From positions 1-64,000 of the forward strand of contig JABSRQ010000001.1 in the NCBI GenBank assembly GCA_013215055.1: a DNA stretch of 64,000 bases, read 5' to 3'. The stretch comes from Pseudomonadales bacterium. Lineage in GTDB: Bacteria; Pseudomonadota; Gammaproteobacteria; Pseudomonadales; DT-91. The notes under the pieces were generated by a model, which was not told where the DNA came from, made no database searches, and saw only the letters and a program-made list of their open reading frames with translations. The position numbers were made by a program, and so were the translations under genes. Of the stretch, positions 37,078 through 47,181 are shown piece after piece; position 1 is the stretch's first letter, and every line of letters starts with the position of its first letter.

Positions 37078-40053
37078 TCATAAAGCTTCATGCCTGTTTT
37101 CACCCATGCTAACGGAGTGTATATGGCTGGCTAGTTTGTCAAGATCAATGGGCTTTAACAAATAATCATCCATACCACAGGTCTTGCAGTGCTCAAGTTG
37201 CTCGGCAAGCACATGAGCGGTTAGAGCCGTTATGTGTATTGGGGGCAGCCTTTGTTGCTTCTCCCATTGGCGAATTTTTTCTGTCGCTTCGAAACCGTCC
37301 ATTTCCGGCATTTCACAATCCATCAACAGCAAGTCATAGGGCTGACTTTGCTGTTGGTAGGCCTGCAGGGCTTGCAAACCGTTTTCAACCACTTCAGAGC
37401 TCAAGTTGAGTTTCTTCAACATGCTCTGAATGACTAATCGATTGATCGGGTTATCATCGGCCACCAAAATGTGGTATTTCGGCAAAACTGGCAAAACCTG
37501 TGGCGCTACAGCCTGGTGTACTTGTACTTTTTGGCCAAGGTCTAGTACCTGACAAAGCACATCGTGAAACTCAAAAGCCAGCAAGGGTTTTTCCACCGCC
37601 AGTGTGATGCCGCTACCTTGCAGCTCCGTAGCCTTTGGCACCGCGTGGGATAAGGTCCACAAGACAATGGGTAAATCGGCTAATTCCGGCTGTGCCTTAA
37701 CCGCCTTAGCCAATTGAAAACCATCCATGGTAGGCATGTTGAGATCCGTGGTTAAAAGATCAAAGGCTTTATGTCCTTTAACCCCTGCAAGTAACCGCGC
37801 CAGGGCTTGCTCACCGTGTTCTTCCGTTTCAACCTCAATGCCCCATTGTTTGGCTTGACTGGCTAACAACTGGCGATAGCTTGCACTATCATCCACCACC
37901 AATACCTTTTTACCTTGCAGCGCAATGTCTTTGACCGGTAAGGGAATGACCTCACCACTATGTGGTTTTAGCCCTAAGGTTAGCCAGAAAGTAGAGCCCT
38001 TATCCAGGGTACTCTCAACCCCAATGGCACCGCCCATCAGTTCAGATAACTGCTTACAAATGCTTAGCCCCAATCCAGTACCCCCGTATTTGCGCGCGGT
38101 GAAGGATTCCGCTTGGCTAAAGGCGGAAAATAGCTTGGCCTGTGCCTCTTCTGAGATGCCAATGCCTGTATCCTCTACCGCAATACGAATTAGCTCATCG
38201 CGGCCTATGCTCTGCTCTGATTGTTCATGGCCAGGTTTCACGCACTCTAGCCGTAAGATCACTTCGCCTTTTTCGGTAAACTTAAAAGCATTGCCCAGCA
38301 GATTAATCATTATTTGGCGGATGCGCGCTGGATCACCTTCGACGATGGGCGCTAGCTCAGGGTCGATATAGGCAAGAAGTTCCAGGTTTTTTTCATTCGC
38401 TTTGAGGCGAAATATCTTCAAGACTTCCCAGACCAGTTTTGTTAAGTCAAAGGGGATGCATTCAATCTCCAACTTTCCGGCTTCTATTTTTGAGTAGTCG
38501 AGGATATCGTTAATGACCGTCAACAGGGCTTTACCGGAAGCATAAATCACGTCATTACATTTATATTGTTCTTCGTTGAGATCCATATCACGCATCAGCT
38601 CTGACATGCCTAACACGCCCGTCATAGGGGTACGGATCTCATGGCTCATTTTGGCCAGGAAGTCACTTTTGGCTTTGCTTTCGGCCCGGGCTAATTGTTC
38701 TTGTTCGGCATAACGGCGGATTTTAAGCACTAATGCCAGAAACAAACTGAGGGTAAGAATGGCATGCCCGATCAGCGGAGCATACAGCGTGATGGCTGTG
38801 ATGGCTGTAATTTCTATTGTCTGAATGACGACAAAAAAATGGCCTGTGACAAAAGCGTAAAAAACCAGCCAGGCAAGGCAATAGTTACGTGCATCGTCAT
38901 TACCCCTTCGCCACATGAATGCGCTGTTAAACCAATTCACGGCATACAAAACTTCAGCCATGATGAATCCGGGACCCGCTAACAGCAGATAAACCGTATA
39001 TTCGCTAAGGCTCAAGATGATGGCACAGACAATAAGCACAATAGCAGCAAGCCAATTCATGCAATACAGCCAAAATCGCTGTTGTTTCAAGTCAAGAAAT
39101 TGGTTAGCGAATAAAGTGGTTGAGGCCACCATTAGCCAATAAAAGACATATAAACTGATATAATTCCAATGCCCTGCCTCTGGCCAAAGCAAAGCCTGAG
39201 CAAAGCCGCCAATCCTGAAAAATTCCGCCAAAGAAAAGAACAGGAACAGCATATAATAGCCATAGACCCTATCGCGGGTTGCAAAAAAAACCGCAACATT
39301 GAATAACAATAAGGTTCCCACAACGCCAAAGTAAAGCCAGTAAATCATGATGAAATCATCATTCCTCGCGAGGAACTGGTCCTTTTGCCATAAATGACTG
39401 GCCGCTACAGAGGGAGTTACGCCAGAGTCTAATTGTAGGATTAAGCGGATGCTCTCATCGGGGTGGATATCAAAGGGCATATAAAAAAGACGGGATGGTG
39501 GATTCAGCTCTGAGAAAGGCACCGCGGTACCACTGCGATAGCTAGCGAGGACTCGATTGCCTTTGAGGATATAGCCTCTACCATGGGCTACCGCCACGTT
39601 TAGCATAGAAAAAATCAATGCATCTTTCTCTAGCAGTTGACTGCTCAGCGTCAACGACAACCATACCTGACGCTCTTTGGGCGCTATAAGACGGAATTTG
39701 AAGTGTGTCGTGTATTGACGCCATGCTTGAGTATCATCTACAGCTCTATTTTTTCCATGATAGGGCCGGTTTAATACGTCATTGAGTGTGAGCTTGCCTG
39801 AAAGGTCTTCAATAAAGTAAAAATAATCCCTGACTGAAACCCTATTCAGGGTTTTGGCTTTAACTGTGTAGCTATGCATGTTTGTTTCGGGTGAGCTTAC
39901 TTCGGGCTGAGTCGCTTCGGACCGAGAAAAACTGCTTAAACAAAGAAAAAAAGTGGCAAATAGCAGCACCCAGACACAATGGGCATGAGATGGTAAAGAT
40001 TTTAAAGCGGGCTTGAAATGTGTCCACATCGGAGAAAACGGCTCTTTTTGCAT
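37078..40053 (-). CDS. 7TMR-DISM hybrid sensor kinase with two receivers
   Basis: This 991-residue protein has a signal/TM helix, a periplasmic 7TMR-DISMED2-type ligand-binding domain (about 50-210; [18 protein letters not shown]), seven membrane helices (about 220-430), a HisKA domain with [11 protein letters not shown] (His471), an ATPase domain ([26 protein letters not shown]), a first receiver with Asp770 in [12 protein letters not shown] and a second with Asp912 in [12 protein letters not shown]. The DISMED2 fold is thought to bind carbohydrates or related ligands. It probably acts in a phosphorelay; no HPt is encoded nearby. It is convergent with the other hybrid kinase. Confidence 0.88.
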   Translation of the reverse strand: MQKEPFSPMWTHFKPALKSLPSHAHCVWVLLFATFFLCLSSFSRSEATQPEVSSPETNMHSYTVKAKTLNRVSVRDYFYFIEDLSGKLTLNDVLNRPYHGKNRAVDDTQAWRQYTTHFKFRLIAPKERQVWLSLTLSSQLLEKDALIFSMLNVAVAHGRGYILKGNRVLASYRSGTAVPFSELNPPSRLFYMPFDIHPDESIRLILQLDSGVTPSVAASHLWQKDQFLARNDDFIMIYWLYFGVVGTLLLFNVAVFFATRDRVYGYYMLFLFFSLAEFFRIGGFAQALLWPEAGHWNYISLYVFYWLMVASTTLFANQFLDLKQQRFWLYCMNWLAAIVLIVCAIILSLSEYTVYLLLAGPGFIMAEVLYAVNWFNSAFMWRRGNDDARNYCLAWLVFYAFVTGHFFVVIQTIEITAITAITLYAPLIGHAILTLSLFLALVLKIRRYAEQEQLARAESKAKSDFLAKMSHEIRTPMTGVLGMSELMRDMDLNEEQYKCNDVIYASGKALLTVINDILDYSKIEAGKLEIECIPFDLTKLVWEVLKIFRLKANEKNLELLAYIDPELAPIVEGDPARIRQIMINLLGNAFKFTEKGEVILRLECVKPGHEQSEQSIGRDELIRIAVEDTGIGISEEAQAKLFSAFSQAESFTARKYGGTGLGLSICKQLSELMGGAIGVESTLDKGSTFWLTLGLKPHSGEVIPLPVKDIALQGKKVLVVDDSASYRQLLASQAKQWGIEVETEEHGEQALARLLAGVKGHKAFDLLTTDLNMPTMDGFQLAKAVKAQPELADLPIVLWTLSHAVPKATELQGSGITLAVEKPLLAFEFHDVLCQVLDLGQKVQVHQAVAPQVLPVLPKYHILVADDNPINRLVIQSMLKKLNLSSEVVENGLQALQAYQQQSQPYDLLLMDCEMPEMDGFEATEKIRQWEKQQRLPPIHITALTAHVLAEQLEHCKTCGMDDYLLKPIDLDKLASHIHSVSMGENRHEAL

Positions 40054-40195
40054 CCCGATAGTTTTCTTAAGTGTAGACTTAATATTTTTATTTTTTATGT
40101 CCTATAAAAAATTTTTCTTTAACTGCAGGCCTCGTAAAGTCATAGGGAAAATGAAGCGCTAATCGAATAAATATCCATTAAACAACATCGCCTCT

Positions 40196-40254
40196 ATGTA
40201 TAAGAAGCATTAACGTGTAAATGCTTCAATCTCTATGTACCGCCTGAGATTTCT
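40196..40254 (+). repeat. dispersed repeat copy R8 (5' part only)
   Basis: Begins ATGTATAAGAAGCATTAACG and ends after ACCGCCTGAGATTTCTCA. In this copy GAAGCATT and AATGCTTC form an 8-bp inverted repeat. Confidence 0.85.
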
Positions 40255-40323
40255 CAGAGCAAGAAAAATGCCTACCAGCTTATGTAACACGTGAACTTGA
40301 TGCCTGCCATATGGTAGAAAAAT

Positions 40324-40346
40324 AAAACCGCCAGTGGGCGGTTTTT
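40324..40346. terminator. intrinsic terminator
   Basis: AAAACCGCC (40324-40332) pairs with GGCGGTTTT (40337-40345) and is followed by T. On the minus strand the same hairpin is followed by TTTTATTTT, so it serves the CHRD/PEP-CTERM gene whose stop lies 23 bp away and may work in both directions. Confidence 0.85.
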
Positions 40347-40368
40347 GTCTATTAACAAGTTAAGAAAG

Positions 40369-40911
40369 TTAAAGCGTATTTTTAAGCCGCCTGGCTAGGT
40401 TCAAACCTAACAATCCTACACATAATAATCCGAGAATTCCGGGCTCAGGCACATCCACGCCGGGAATATTGCCGCGAATCTCGCCAGCAGGTACAGCTGT
40501 AGTGTGGATATTGATGTACCACAGTCCTGCAAACAGATCATCAATTTGAGTTGAGGTCAGTAATGCACTGTTCATAGCAGGATTGGAGCCAACATCGATA
40601 CCGACTTGCACTCCAGAATTCTGATTATGCAGGGCGGGGCCATGAAAATGCGCGCTTAACACATCACCGTCTAAATCCTGCCAAGAGATCATCCAGGAAA
40701 GCTTATTGTTAACCTCGTTCAGCATTATGAAGCCAGTGCCGGTGCCTGAGCTGCCAGTTCCAAGCCCAGCATTTGCCTGCGCACCGTCAATATATGTGAT
40801 GAAGTTAATAAACCCCGCACTCGCTGGCAATGCTAACATGCTGGCGAAAACGATGAAAAAAACATCTCTTGTGAACCTTTTCAATGCATTGCTCATATGC
40901 CAAGCCTTCAT
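40369..40911 (-). CDS. CHRD-domain PEP-CTERM protein
   Basis: A 180-residue protein with a signal peptide (LALPASA/G), a CHRD domain (about 35-150) containing LSWMISWQDLDGDVLSAHFHGPA and WYINIHTTAVPAGEIRGNI, and a PEP-CTERM sorting tail (VPEPGILGLLCVGLLGLNLARRLK). CHRD domains occur in animal chordin and in many secreted bacterial proteins; the bacterial role is not known. It is probably surface-exposed after exosortase processing. The gene is the only cargo between R8 and R9 apart from an IS91-type remnant. ATG may be at residue 1 or at M6. Confidence 0.87.
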   Translation of the reverse strand: MKAWHMSNALKRFTRDVFFIVFASMLALPASAGFINFITYIDGAQANAGLGTGSSGTGTGFIMLNEVNNKLSWMISWQDLDGDVLSAHFHGPALHNQNSGVQVGIDVGSNPAMNSALLTSTQIDDLFAGLWYINIHTTAVPAGEIRGNIPGVDVPEPGILGLLCVGLLGLNLARRLKNTL

Positions 40912-41136
40912 TTTATTTAATCAATAAATATGAGCAAAAGCCGTGCCAGGGAGGAAAAACCACAGATTATTTGGCTTTGGAATTTTATGGAAATTGATGC
41001 TGTCTCAATATGTAAAAAAAGTCGACATATTCGGCATGGAATCTGAAAATATGTAAAGTTATCCGACACAGTGGATGGCTTCTGAATACAGAAAAAATCC
41101 ACATTCGTAACCCTGGTTGTTATTTTTCACGTTCGA

Positions 41137-41391
41137 TTGATACACTTTATCCGCTTTTTTGTAATATCTTTTGATCCGCTAGGCAGTCATTATCCATTTG
41201 AAATTACACTACTTAATATTGATATAGAAATCTGCATAAAATGCGGTGGAAAAGTTAAAATTATTTCCACGATTAAAGATCCTCTCGTTATCAAAAAAAT
41301 CTTAGATTATGTGAATAAAACGCTAGAGCCACTTCCTCCCGTTCTTCAGATGCCTGAAGCTCATGCGTCGGCCCCAAATCTACACGGCTAA
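41137..41391 (+). pseudogene. IS91-type (Y2) transposase, C-terminal fragment
   Basis: An 84-codon frame carrying LNIDIEICIKCGGKVKIISTIKDPLVIKKILDYV and a Pro-rich end with LPPVLQMPEAHASAP. This is the usual C-terminus of IS91-family rolling-circle transposases (CGGxVKIIAxIEDPxVIxKIL). The two catalytic Tyr motifs and the rest of the protein are missing. The fragment ends 160 bp before R9, the left edge of SDR unit 2. Confidence 0.7.
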
Positions 41392-41550
41392 ATCTATTGA
41401 GTATTCCTCTATCTTCAGCATTTTTCCTCATTGGAATGCCAGGTCCTTCCACTCTTTGCATATTTCATAGAAAAATTGATTCTAACAGGTTACTTAATAT
41501 GTAATTTCAGGCTGTTATATTTAGACGGTAACCTTTAGGTGGGTGTTAAA

Positions 41551-41721
41551 ATGTATAAGAAGCATTAACGCGTAAATGCTTCAACCTCTATGTACCGCCT
41601 GAGGCTTTCATTGTTATAGATAGTTTAAATAAAGAGAAAGCTGCCCCAATTAAAGCTCCCCCCCCTGTTAACACCTTAAATTCTAACAAGGGAATATTGT
41701 GCGTGGAATAGCCTACCGGCT
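41551..41721 (+). repeat. dispersed repeat copy R9
   Basis: Complete 5' edge, with GAAGCATT/AATGCTTC inverted repeat. The first hairpin arm is altered to a C-run (CTCCCCCCCCTGTTA). It joins the SDR tail after CTACCGGCT exactly as R3 does. Confidence 0.88.
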
Positions 41722-41804
41722 TCGCCCTCATTCCGTGTAGATAAGCTCCTAAAAATCATTAGCCGCAGGCTTGGCCTTGTTGGCGGCGTTTTACATCAAG
41801 CCGG

Positions 41805-42674
41805 CTAAGGCTCTGTACATTCATCTGCCAAGCCAACCAGCTTATGGCTTATTTGCCATAGCTGTTCGGCTTGTTGTTCATCTTCTGCCCAAGATTTTAA
41901 GCGGTATTTTTTACTTTTATAATAATAATCACCGCTACCATTAATTGAATCATCACAGGCTAAAAACAAAGAGGTTTGTGCGCCCTGTTTAGTATCAATA
42001 AAAAATGGGGCGATTAAGGCCTTTATCACTGCAGAATACCATTTCACATTGTTATCACCCAGCTTGCTTTTCACAGCCCCTGGGTGTAGGCAATTAATCA
42101 TCACATTACTGCCTTCAAGTCGTGTACTCAAAGACTTAGTCATTAATATATTGGCAAGCTTTGAATGCCCATAGGTTTTTAATGACCCGAAATTATTTTT
42201 AAATGTTAAATCATGAAATTGAATGCCCTTACAAAAGGCATGCCCTTCAGAGGCCACCACCACAATCCTGGATTTTTCTGTTTCTTTTAACCTGGGCAAT
42301 AACAAGTTGGTTAATAAAAAATGGCCCAGATAATTCACTCTGAACATCTGCTCCTGCCCCTCGACGAGTATGCGTTGAAGATTAACCACACCCGCATTAT
42401 TAATCAGTAAATGCAAAGGCAGGTTTGTGGCTAAAAATTGTTTAGTTACCGCTCTTATTTGATCAAAGTCTCCGAGATCGGCAATAAGCAGTTCTGCAGA
42501 TTCACTATTCGCTATGGTGCTAATCTCCTCAACCAAGGCCTGTCCTAACTCTGGGTTACGGCAAAGTAAAAATAATTTATAACCTTTTCGGGCCAAGGCA
42601 AGTGCCGTTTCTCTGCCTATGCCATTGGTAGGGCCTGTGATTAAAGCCACCTTTAGATCTGATGTTTCAGCCAT
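41805..42674 (-). CDS. short-chain dehydrogenase/reductase, copy 2
   Basis: 289 residues, three substitutions from copy 1. All SDR motifs are intact (TGPTNGIGRE, NNAGVV, YGHSK), so both copies are expected to be active. One change, Ser to Arg in EQMFRVNYLGHF, lies close to the structural VNxxG motif, where Arg is common in related SDRs, so copy 2 may be the better enzyme or the older form. Its promoter region travels with it inside the unit, so expression should not depend on the insertion site. Confidence 0.9.
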   Translation of the reverse strand: MAETSDLKVALITGPTNGIGRETALALARKGYKLFLLCRNPELGQALVEEISTIANSESAELLIADLGDFDQIRAVTKQFLATNLPLHLLINNAGVVNLQRILVEGQEQMFRVNYLGHFLLTNLLLPRLKETEKSRIVVVASEGHAFCKGIQFHDLTFKNNFGSLKTYGHSKLANILMTKSLSTRLEGSNVMINCLHPGAVKSKLGDNNVKWYSAVIKALIAPFFIDTKQGAQTSLFLACDDSINGSGDYYYKSKKYRLKSWAEDEQQAEQLWQISHKLVGLADECTEP

Positions 42675-42872
42675 CGACAGCCCACCTTTTTTGCCAAACT
42701 TGTCACCCTGATAAAATCAGGCATTGTTAATAAATTAAGCAGCGATTTTGTGTATTGGCCAGTTGATCGGGTTGTTTAATTCACAATATTCATAAACGCT
42801 CTAACGACGTTATGAGCTGATATAAAAAAACTCATTGTTTTTAGGTGTATTTTTTATGGATAAACACGATTT

Positions 42873-42909
42873 ATGTATAAGAATCATTAACACGTAAAGG
42901 GTTAAATCT
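42873..42909 (+). repeat. dispersed repeat copy R10 (5' part only)
   Basis: Begins ATGTATAAGAATCATTAACA with the same AGAATCATT variant as R4 and ends after GTTAAATCT, 4 bp before the sequence joins unrelated DNA. Confidence 0.8.
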
Positions 42910-43000
42910 GCGTTATAAGAAAATTGACATGGCCACTGTAAAATCCGGCTGGTGAGATTTACACTGGCACATCGATAAGGAAATCACCTATTCGTAGACT

Positions 43001-43600
43001 ATGCCCTTCTTTCCCGCTATTTTTCAGGATGTGGCTGAGGCCATGGCGACAAAGATAGAAGAACAACTACAAGCGGGTCACTATGGTGATATCAATAACA
43101 GACAGGCCTTTTCCGATACGTTAGCTACGGATCTGCATGACATCAGTGCAGACAAACATCTACATATCATTCAACAGAAGGTCAGGGTTATTGATGAAGT
43201 GATCGCAGCCGACGTAGATGCGCAAATACGGGATAATGACATTGGCTATCTGGCCTTTGAACGCTTCAGCTCCGTGACGGATGAGCGCTCTAAAAGCAAT
43301 ATGGATGCAGCCTTGCAGAAAGTCATCAATGCCGAGGCGCTGATTATTGATCTAAGACTAAATCGTGGAGGCGCAGCGGATATGGTGTAATATCTGCAAA
43401 GTCATTTTTATACCGAGGCTGGCTTATTGCTGAACACCATTTATACCCGCCATACGGATACATCAGAGCCGTTTTATAGCCTTGTCATCGATGAAAATTT
43501 GCGCTTGGCCGATATGCCCTTGTATGTATTGATGAGTGAAGAGACTCACCGGCTGGTTTTCATTAACGATGGGATTGCAGGGAAAGCCATTCGGTAAATT
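43001..43600 (+). pseudogene. S41-family peptidase, truncated with in-frame stop
   Basis: The frame starting at 43001 encodes VAEAMATKIEEQLQAG and DLHDISADKHLHI, the N-terminal helical domain of S41 peptidases, then DIGYLAFERF and ALIIDLRLNRGGAADMV. A TAA follows at 43388, but the same frame continues with YLQSHFYTEAGLLLNTIYTRHTD and LYVLMSEETH. The signal peptide region is missing, the usual RGNGGG is altered to RLNRGG, and the catalytic Ser/Lys region is lost. It is a degraded gene just downstream of SDR unit 2. Confidence 0.72.
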
Positions 43601-43872
43601 TTCATTAAAGATATATCGGAAAAATCTGCTAGAGGTTTACTCAGTATAATAACTGATGGTATGCCCTACTCCGTTTAATCAGTCATATTGCCAATTGATG
43701 TGGTCACATCTGAATAAGGTAAAAATATTAGCCTGAATAAGGGCTTATAACCCCAGCCATTCACCTTCATGGCTACAAAAAAATCCACTCTCACAGCCTT
43801 GAAGGAAATGTGGGTTCAACAAAGAATACAACCCGCTATAAATGCTGGTGTTGGAAGGCGTACTTTCAAAGA

Positions 43873-45117
43873 CTAGCCCAAGGCCGACAGAATCTGCTCC
43901 ATCATCGGCAACATAAAAAACGCCTTAATCACCATCGCATTACTAAGATCCATAAAAAATGCGCCCACCAAAGGCACAACAATAAACGCCTTGGTTGAAG
44001 GTCCATAACGGCTGGTTAATGCCTGCATATTGGCGATGGCCACCGGTGTTGCTCCCAACCCCAGACCAAGGAAGCCTGAAGCGATAATGCAGGCATCATA
44101 ATCTTTTCCGGTAAAGCGAAATACCAGAAATACTGCGAGGCAGCTGATAACCAACATTTGCAACATTAAAACCAGCAACAAAGGGCCAATCGCATTGGCT
44201 AATTGCCATAGCTGCACCGACATCAGGCTCATGGCTAAAAACAACTGCAGACTGATTTCACCGGCGCGGTTAACCGAAGCCGCATTAAAATCCCACTTGA
44301 ATACATCGGCCAAATTAGTCAACACAATGCCAACAAACATTGCGGTTAAAAATGGCGGTAACGATATGCCAACCCCTGCCAGCCAATCATTGATATTAAC
44401 TCCTATACCTACACATAGAGCCAATAATAAAAGCGTGGTAAAGCTGGCATCCAGCGGCATAGCCGAGGTGCTTTTCTCTACATTAGCAGCTGGCTTGTTA
44501 GATTCGGCCACCTCATAAAGCTGTGGCTCATTGCTTGAACGTGATAGATCATGTTTTTTCATTAAATAGCCACCTAACGGCCCACCCAATATACCTCCGG
44601 CCACCAGGCCAAACGTTGCACAGGCAATACCTAACGAGGCAGCGCCCTGCAAACCGGCTTCTTCTGCGACTTCACCCCACGCAATCGCGGTACCGTGGCC
44701 TCCGGCAAAAGAGATGCTGCCAGCAAACAAGCCATAGGCTGGGTGGCTATCCAGCAGCAACGCAACCACAATGCCGACGATATCCTGAAAGACCAATAAT
44801 AAAATCGCAAAAGCTAACAAAACAACCAAGGTTTTACCGCCGGAAATCAGCGTATTAAGTTTGGCCGAAAGGCCTATGGTGCTGAAGAAGGTTAATAATA
44901 ATAAATTTCGAAGCTGCATATCAAAATCAATACGTATATCAAAGATCACGTACAGCAGTGTTAAAACAATACTGCATAAAAGACCACCGGTAACGGGAAC
45001 CGGAATATTATAGTGGCTTAAAAACGGAATCTTGCTATTCAGGAATTTACCCAGGGCCAAAACCAGAACACTGGCAATGATGAGATTGCTACCCTGCATT
45101 AAAAATTGGGTTTCCAT
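43873..45117 (-). CDS. gltS: sodium/glutamate symporter
   Basis: A 414-residue polytopic protein of the ESS family. It has about 10-12 helices with inverted halves, GHGTAIAWG in the first half (SFAGGHGTAIAWGEVAEEAG) and GLGLGATPVAIANMQALTSRYGPS in the second half, which are the GltS reentrant-loop signatures. A Ser/Lys-rich cytoplasmic linker lies in the middle. It imports L-glutamate (and D-glutamate) with Na+ across the inner membrane. It is a single gene. The length is normal and both halves look intact. Confidence 0.93.
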   Translation of the reverse strand: METQFLMQGSNLIIASVLVLALGKFLNSKIPFLSHYNIPVPVTGGLLCSIVLTLLYVIFDIRIDFDMQLRNLLLLTFFSTIGLSAKLNTLISGGKTLVVLLAFAILLLVFQDIVGIVVALLLDSHPAYGLFAGSISFAGGHGTAIAWGEVAEEAGLQGAASLGIACATFGLVAGGILGGPLGGYLMKKHDLSRSSNEPQLYEVAESNKPAANVEKSTSAMPLDASFTTLLLLALCVGIGVNINDWLAGVGISLPPFLTAMFVGIVLTNLADVFKWDFNAASVNRAGEISLQLFLAMSLMSVQLWQLANAIGPLLLVLMLQMLVISCLAVFLVFRFTGKDYDACIIASGFLGLGLGATPVAIANMQALTSRYGPSTKAFIVVPLVGAFFMDLSNAMVIKAFFMLPMMEQILSALG

Positions 45118-45693
45118 GTTACAGCCTTAGTTTTCTGGCGTGAAGTTTAACCATACACATGTTCCTGTGTTGGCATGTCTGGAATGTAGCGCAAGCGGCA
45201 CAATTAGGCCATCAGATCCACTTCACGGCACGGTGAAACATTTCGTAAATGTTAAAGCTTTGAGTATTTATCTAGCAGCAAGATCCAATAATCTCGGAGC
45301 GACTATTCAGTAGCTTAAGAAAGGCTTCAAGCTCGGTACTTTTTGAATATATTCTAGATACACGGCCGAGAAAGCCCCCGTCTGAATAACTGCCTTTGTT
45401 GCCAGGCTTCAGCCTTCTACTTGACTTATTTTAGATACATCGCAAATTCACATCGAGATCATCACCATCCAGGATTCATCGAATCAGGGCTGAATAGGCC
45501 TTATACCCTGTCATGTGAAGCCATTGAGTTTTCATATTAACAAATATTAATAAACAGAGGATACAAAACGAATACAATAGCTACAAATAATAACATTCGA
45601 TATAAGCTCAGTGATTCTGATTAAGCTAGCGTTTTGCTAGCCCCTTACCAGTCCCTCGCTTTGGTTTATATTCATAAACTGAGACATCGCCAT
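45118..45693. other. intergenic stretch between divergent gltS and 5'-nucleotidase genes
   Basis: About 575 bp that must contain the promoters of both divergent genes. No open frame, repeat copy or strong palindrome was found. Confidence 0.5.
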
Positions 45694-47169
45694 ATGTTTG
45701 TATCCGCTATCAAGTGGGTTGTTGTCAGCTCCGCATTCCTGTCGGTATTTATCTATCTGGAGAGCAATGCAGTTATTTCAAGCTATTACCGATTTTTCAC
45801 CAACGATATAGAAATTTCCATCATTCATATCAACGACTCACATGCTAATTACCACCCCATTAAATATCTGGGTACGGATAAAAAAGTCAGCCCCTTTGCT
45901 TTAATAAAGGGCTTTCATAAAGAAACAATATCGGAGAATAAAAATACGCTACTAGTGAGTGCAGGGGATACGATGGAAAAAGGCAGTGTCGCCGATTTTT
46001 TATCCAATGGCCTCAGCACCATAGAGATCTTTGAGGCTATGGGCTTTGATTATCTGACGCTGGGCAATCATGATTTTGCCTATGGCTTGGATACAGTCAA
46101 AGCTCTCTCGCAACGTTCAGCAAAAACAACGCTTAGCGCAAATCTACAGCTAATGAATGATAAAGGATGGGCTAAGCCCTATGCCATTCAGGATATAGAT
46201 GGCATTAAGGTAGCCTTTCTTGGTTTAACAACCGCGCCATATAATGAAAAAAATGAGAGTTATTCGGGCGCCATTTACAATGATGTAGATATGGCTGTAC
46301 GTTTTGATTATGTTGAGACCGTGAAAGAGTACGTTAACATCATCAAGCCCCATGCCGATATCTTGATTCTGTTAACCCATTTGGGCAAAGGCATTGATAG
46401 GCAGATTGCAGAACAAGTGAATGGCATCGATTTAATCATAGGTGGCCACAGCCATAGCTTTACCTATAGCAAAGAGGATGTATTAAAAGAAAACGTAAAC
46501 AGCACGCCGATTGTGCAAGCCGCATCGAATTCTTTATTGCTGGGTTTGTCCAGGCTATGGATAGATCCCGAGTCGAAAACAGTCGATTTTGTTGATTATA
46601 AGGCGCACTGGATTCATCCGGCTTTTATGACGATAGATAAGGAGATTCAAACGTTTATAGAGTCGACATTAGCGAAATATGCACCTGCCTGGGATAATAA
46701 AGTCTGTGATCAAAAGTTTGATCTCAACCATCATCAACTCTCCATAAATGTTAGAGAGGCGGTAAAAAATGCCTATGATGTTGATGCCGTATTTATTTCT
46801 GATGAGATGATGTCAGGGTTTTCAAATCATGGCATTAAAACGCAGCAAGATTTTAAAAATAATTATTTAGTCGAAATTCAACCACCAGGTACAACCGGTT
46901 GGACCAGCCTGTATAGCGTTTCTGTCAATGGAGCTGATTTGAAAAAAATTATCGAAGGGCATAAGGCTCAGCATTTAAATCAGTTCACTCCAACTGAGAT
47001 AAATGATGATCAGGAATACTCTCTGATTACACATAAAAAATATGTGAAAAACCTAAGCAGTTATTTTGATGTGGCATCGGCAAAAGATCAAAAACACCTG
47101 TTGGAAATGTTTGAACTTGTGACAGAGCATTGCGCTCAAACGACAACTTCCTGGAGTTCACCCATTTAA
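45694..47169 (+). CDS. bifunctional 5'-nucleotidase/metallophosphoesterase (UshA-like)
   Basis: 491 residues from ATG 45694. An N-terminal hydrophobic segment (about 5-30) acts as signal or anchor. The calcineurin-like phosphoesterase domain has IIHINDSHANYHP (about 42-54), SAGDTMEKGS, GNHDFAYG, LTHLGKG and GGHSHSF, all five metal-binding motifs. The C-terminal 5'-nucleotidase domain is shorter than in UshA. The enzyme should hydrolyse nucleotides or related phosphoesters in the periplasm to recover phosphate and nucleosides. Single gene, convergent with a small membrane protein gene. Confidence 0.87.
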   Translation: MFVSAIKWVVVSSAFLSVFIYLESNAVISSYYRFFTNDIEISIIHINDSHANYHPIKYLGTDKKVSPFALIKGFHKETISENKNTLLVSAGDTMEKGSVADFLSNGLSTIEIFEAMGFDYLTLGNHDFAYGLDTVKALSQRSAKTTLSANLQLMNDKGWAKPYAIQDIDGIKVAFLGLTTAPYNEKNESYSGAIYNDVDMAVRFDYVETVKEYVNIIKPHADILILLTHLGKGIDRQIAEQVNGIDLIIGGHSHSFTYSKEDVLKENVNSTPIVQAASNSLLLGLSRLWIDPESKTVDFVDYKAHWIHPAFMTIDKEIQTFIESTLAKYAPAWDNKVCDQKFDLNHHQLSINVREAVKNAYDVDAVFISDEMMSGFSNHGIKTQQDFKNNYLVEIQPPGTTGWTSLYSVSVNGADLKKIIEGHKAQHLNQFTPTEINDDQEYSLITHKKYVKNLSSYFDVASAKDQKHLLEMFELVTEHCAQTTTSWSSPI

Positions 47170-47181
47170 GATAAGTCCTGA

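Larger units (their letters stand above)
41551..42909 (+). mobile_element. repeat-bounded SDR unit, copy 2
   Basis: Nearly the same as 23540-24917: repeat R9, the SDR gene in the same orientation, its 200-bp upstream region, and the start of R10. Outside it, the left flank is the IS91 remnant and the right flank an S41 peptidase pseudogene, both unlike copy 1. From first repeat base to next repeat base the unit is 1322 bp here and 1325 bp in copy 1. Confidence 0.8.
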
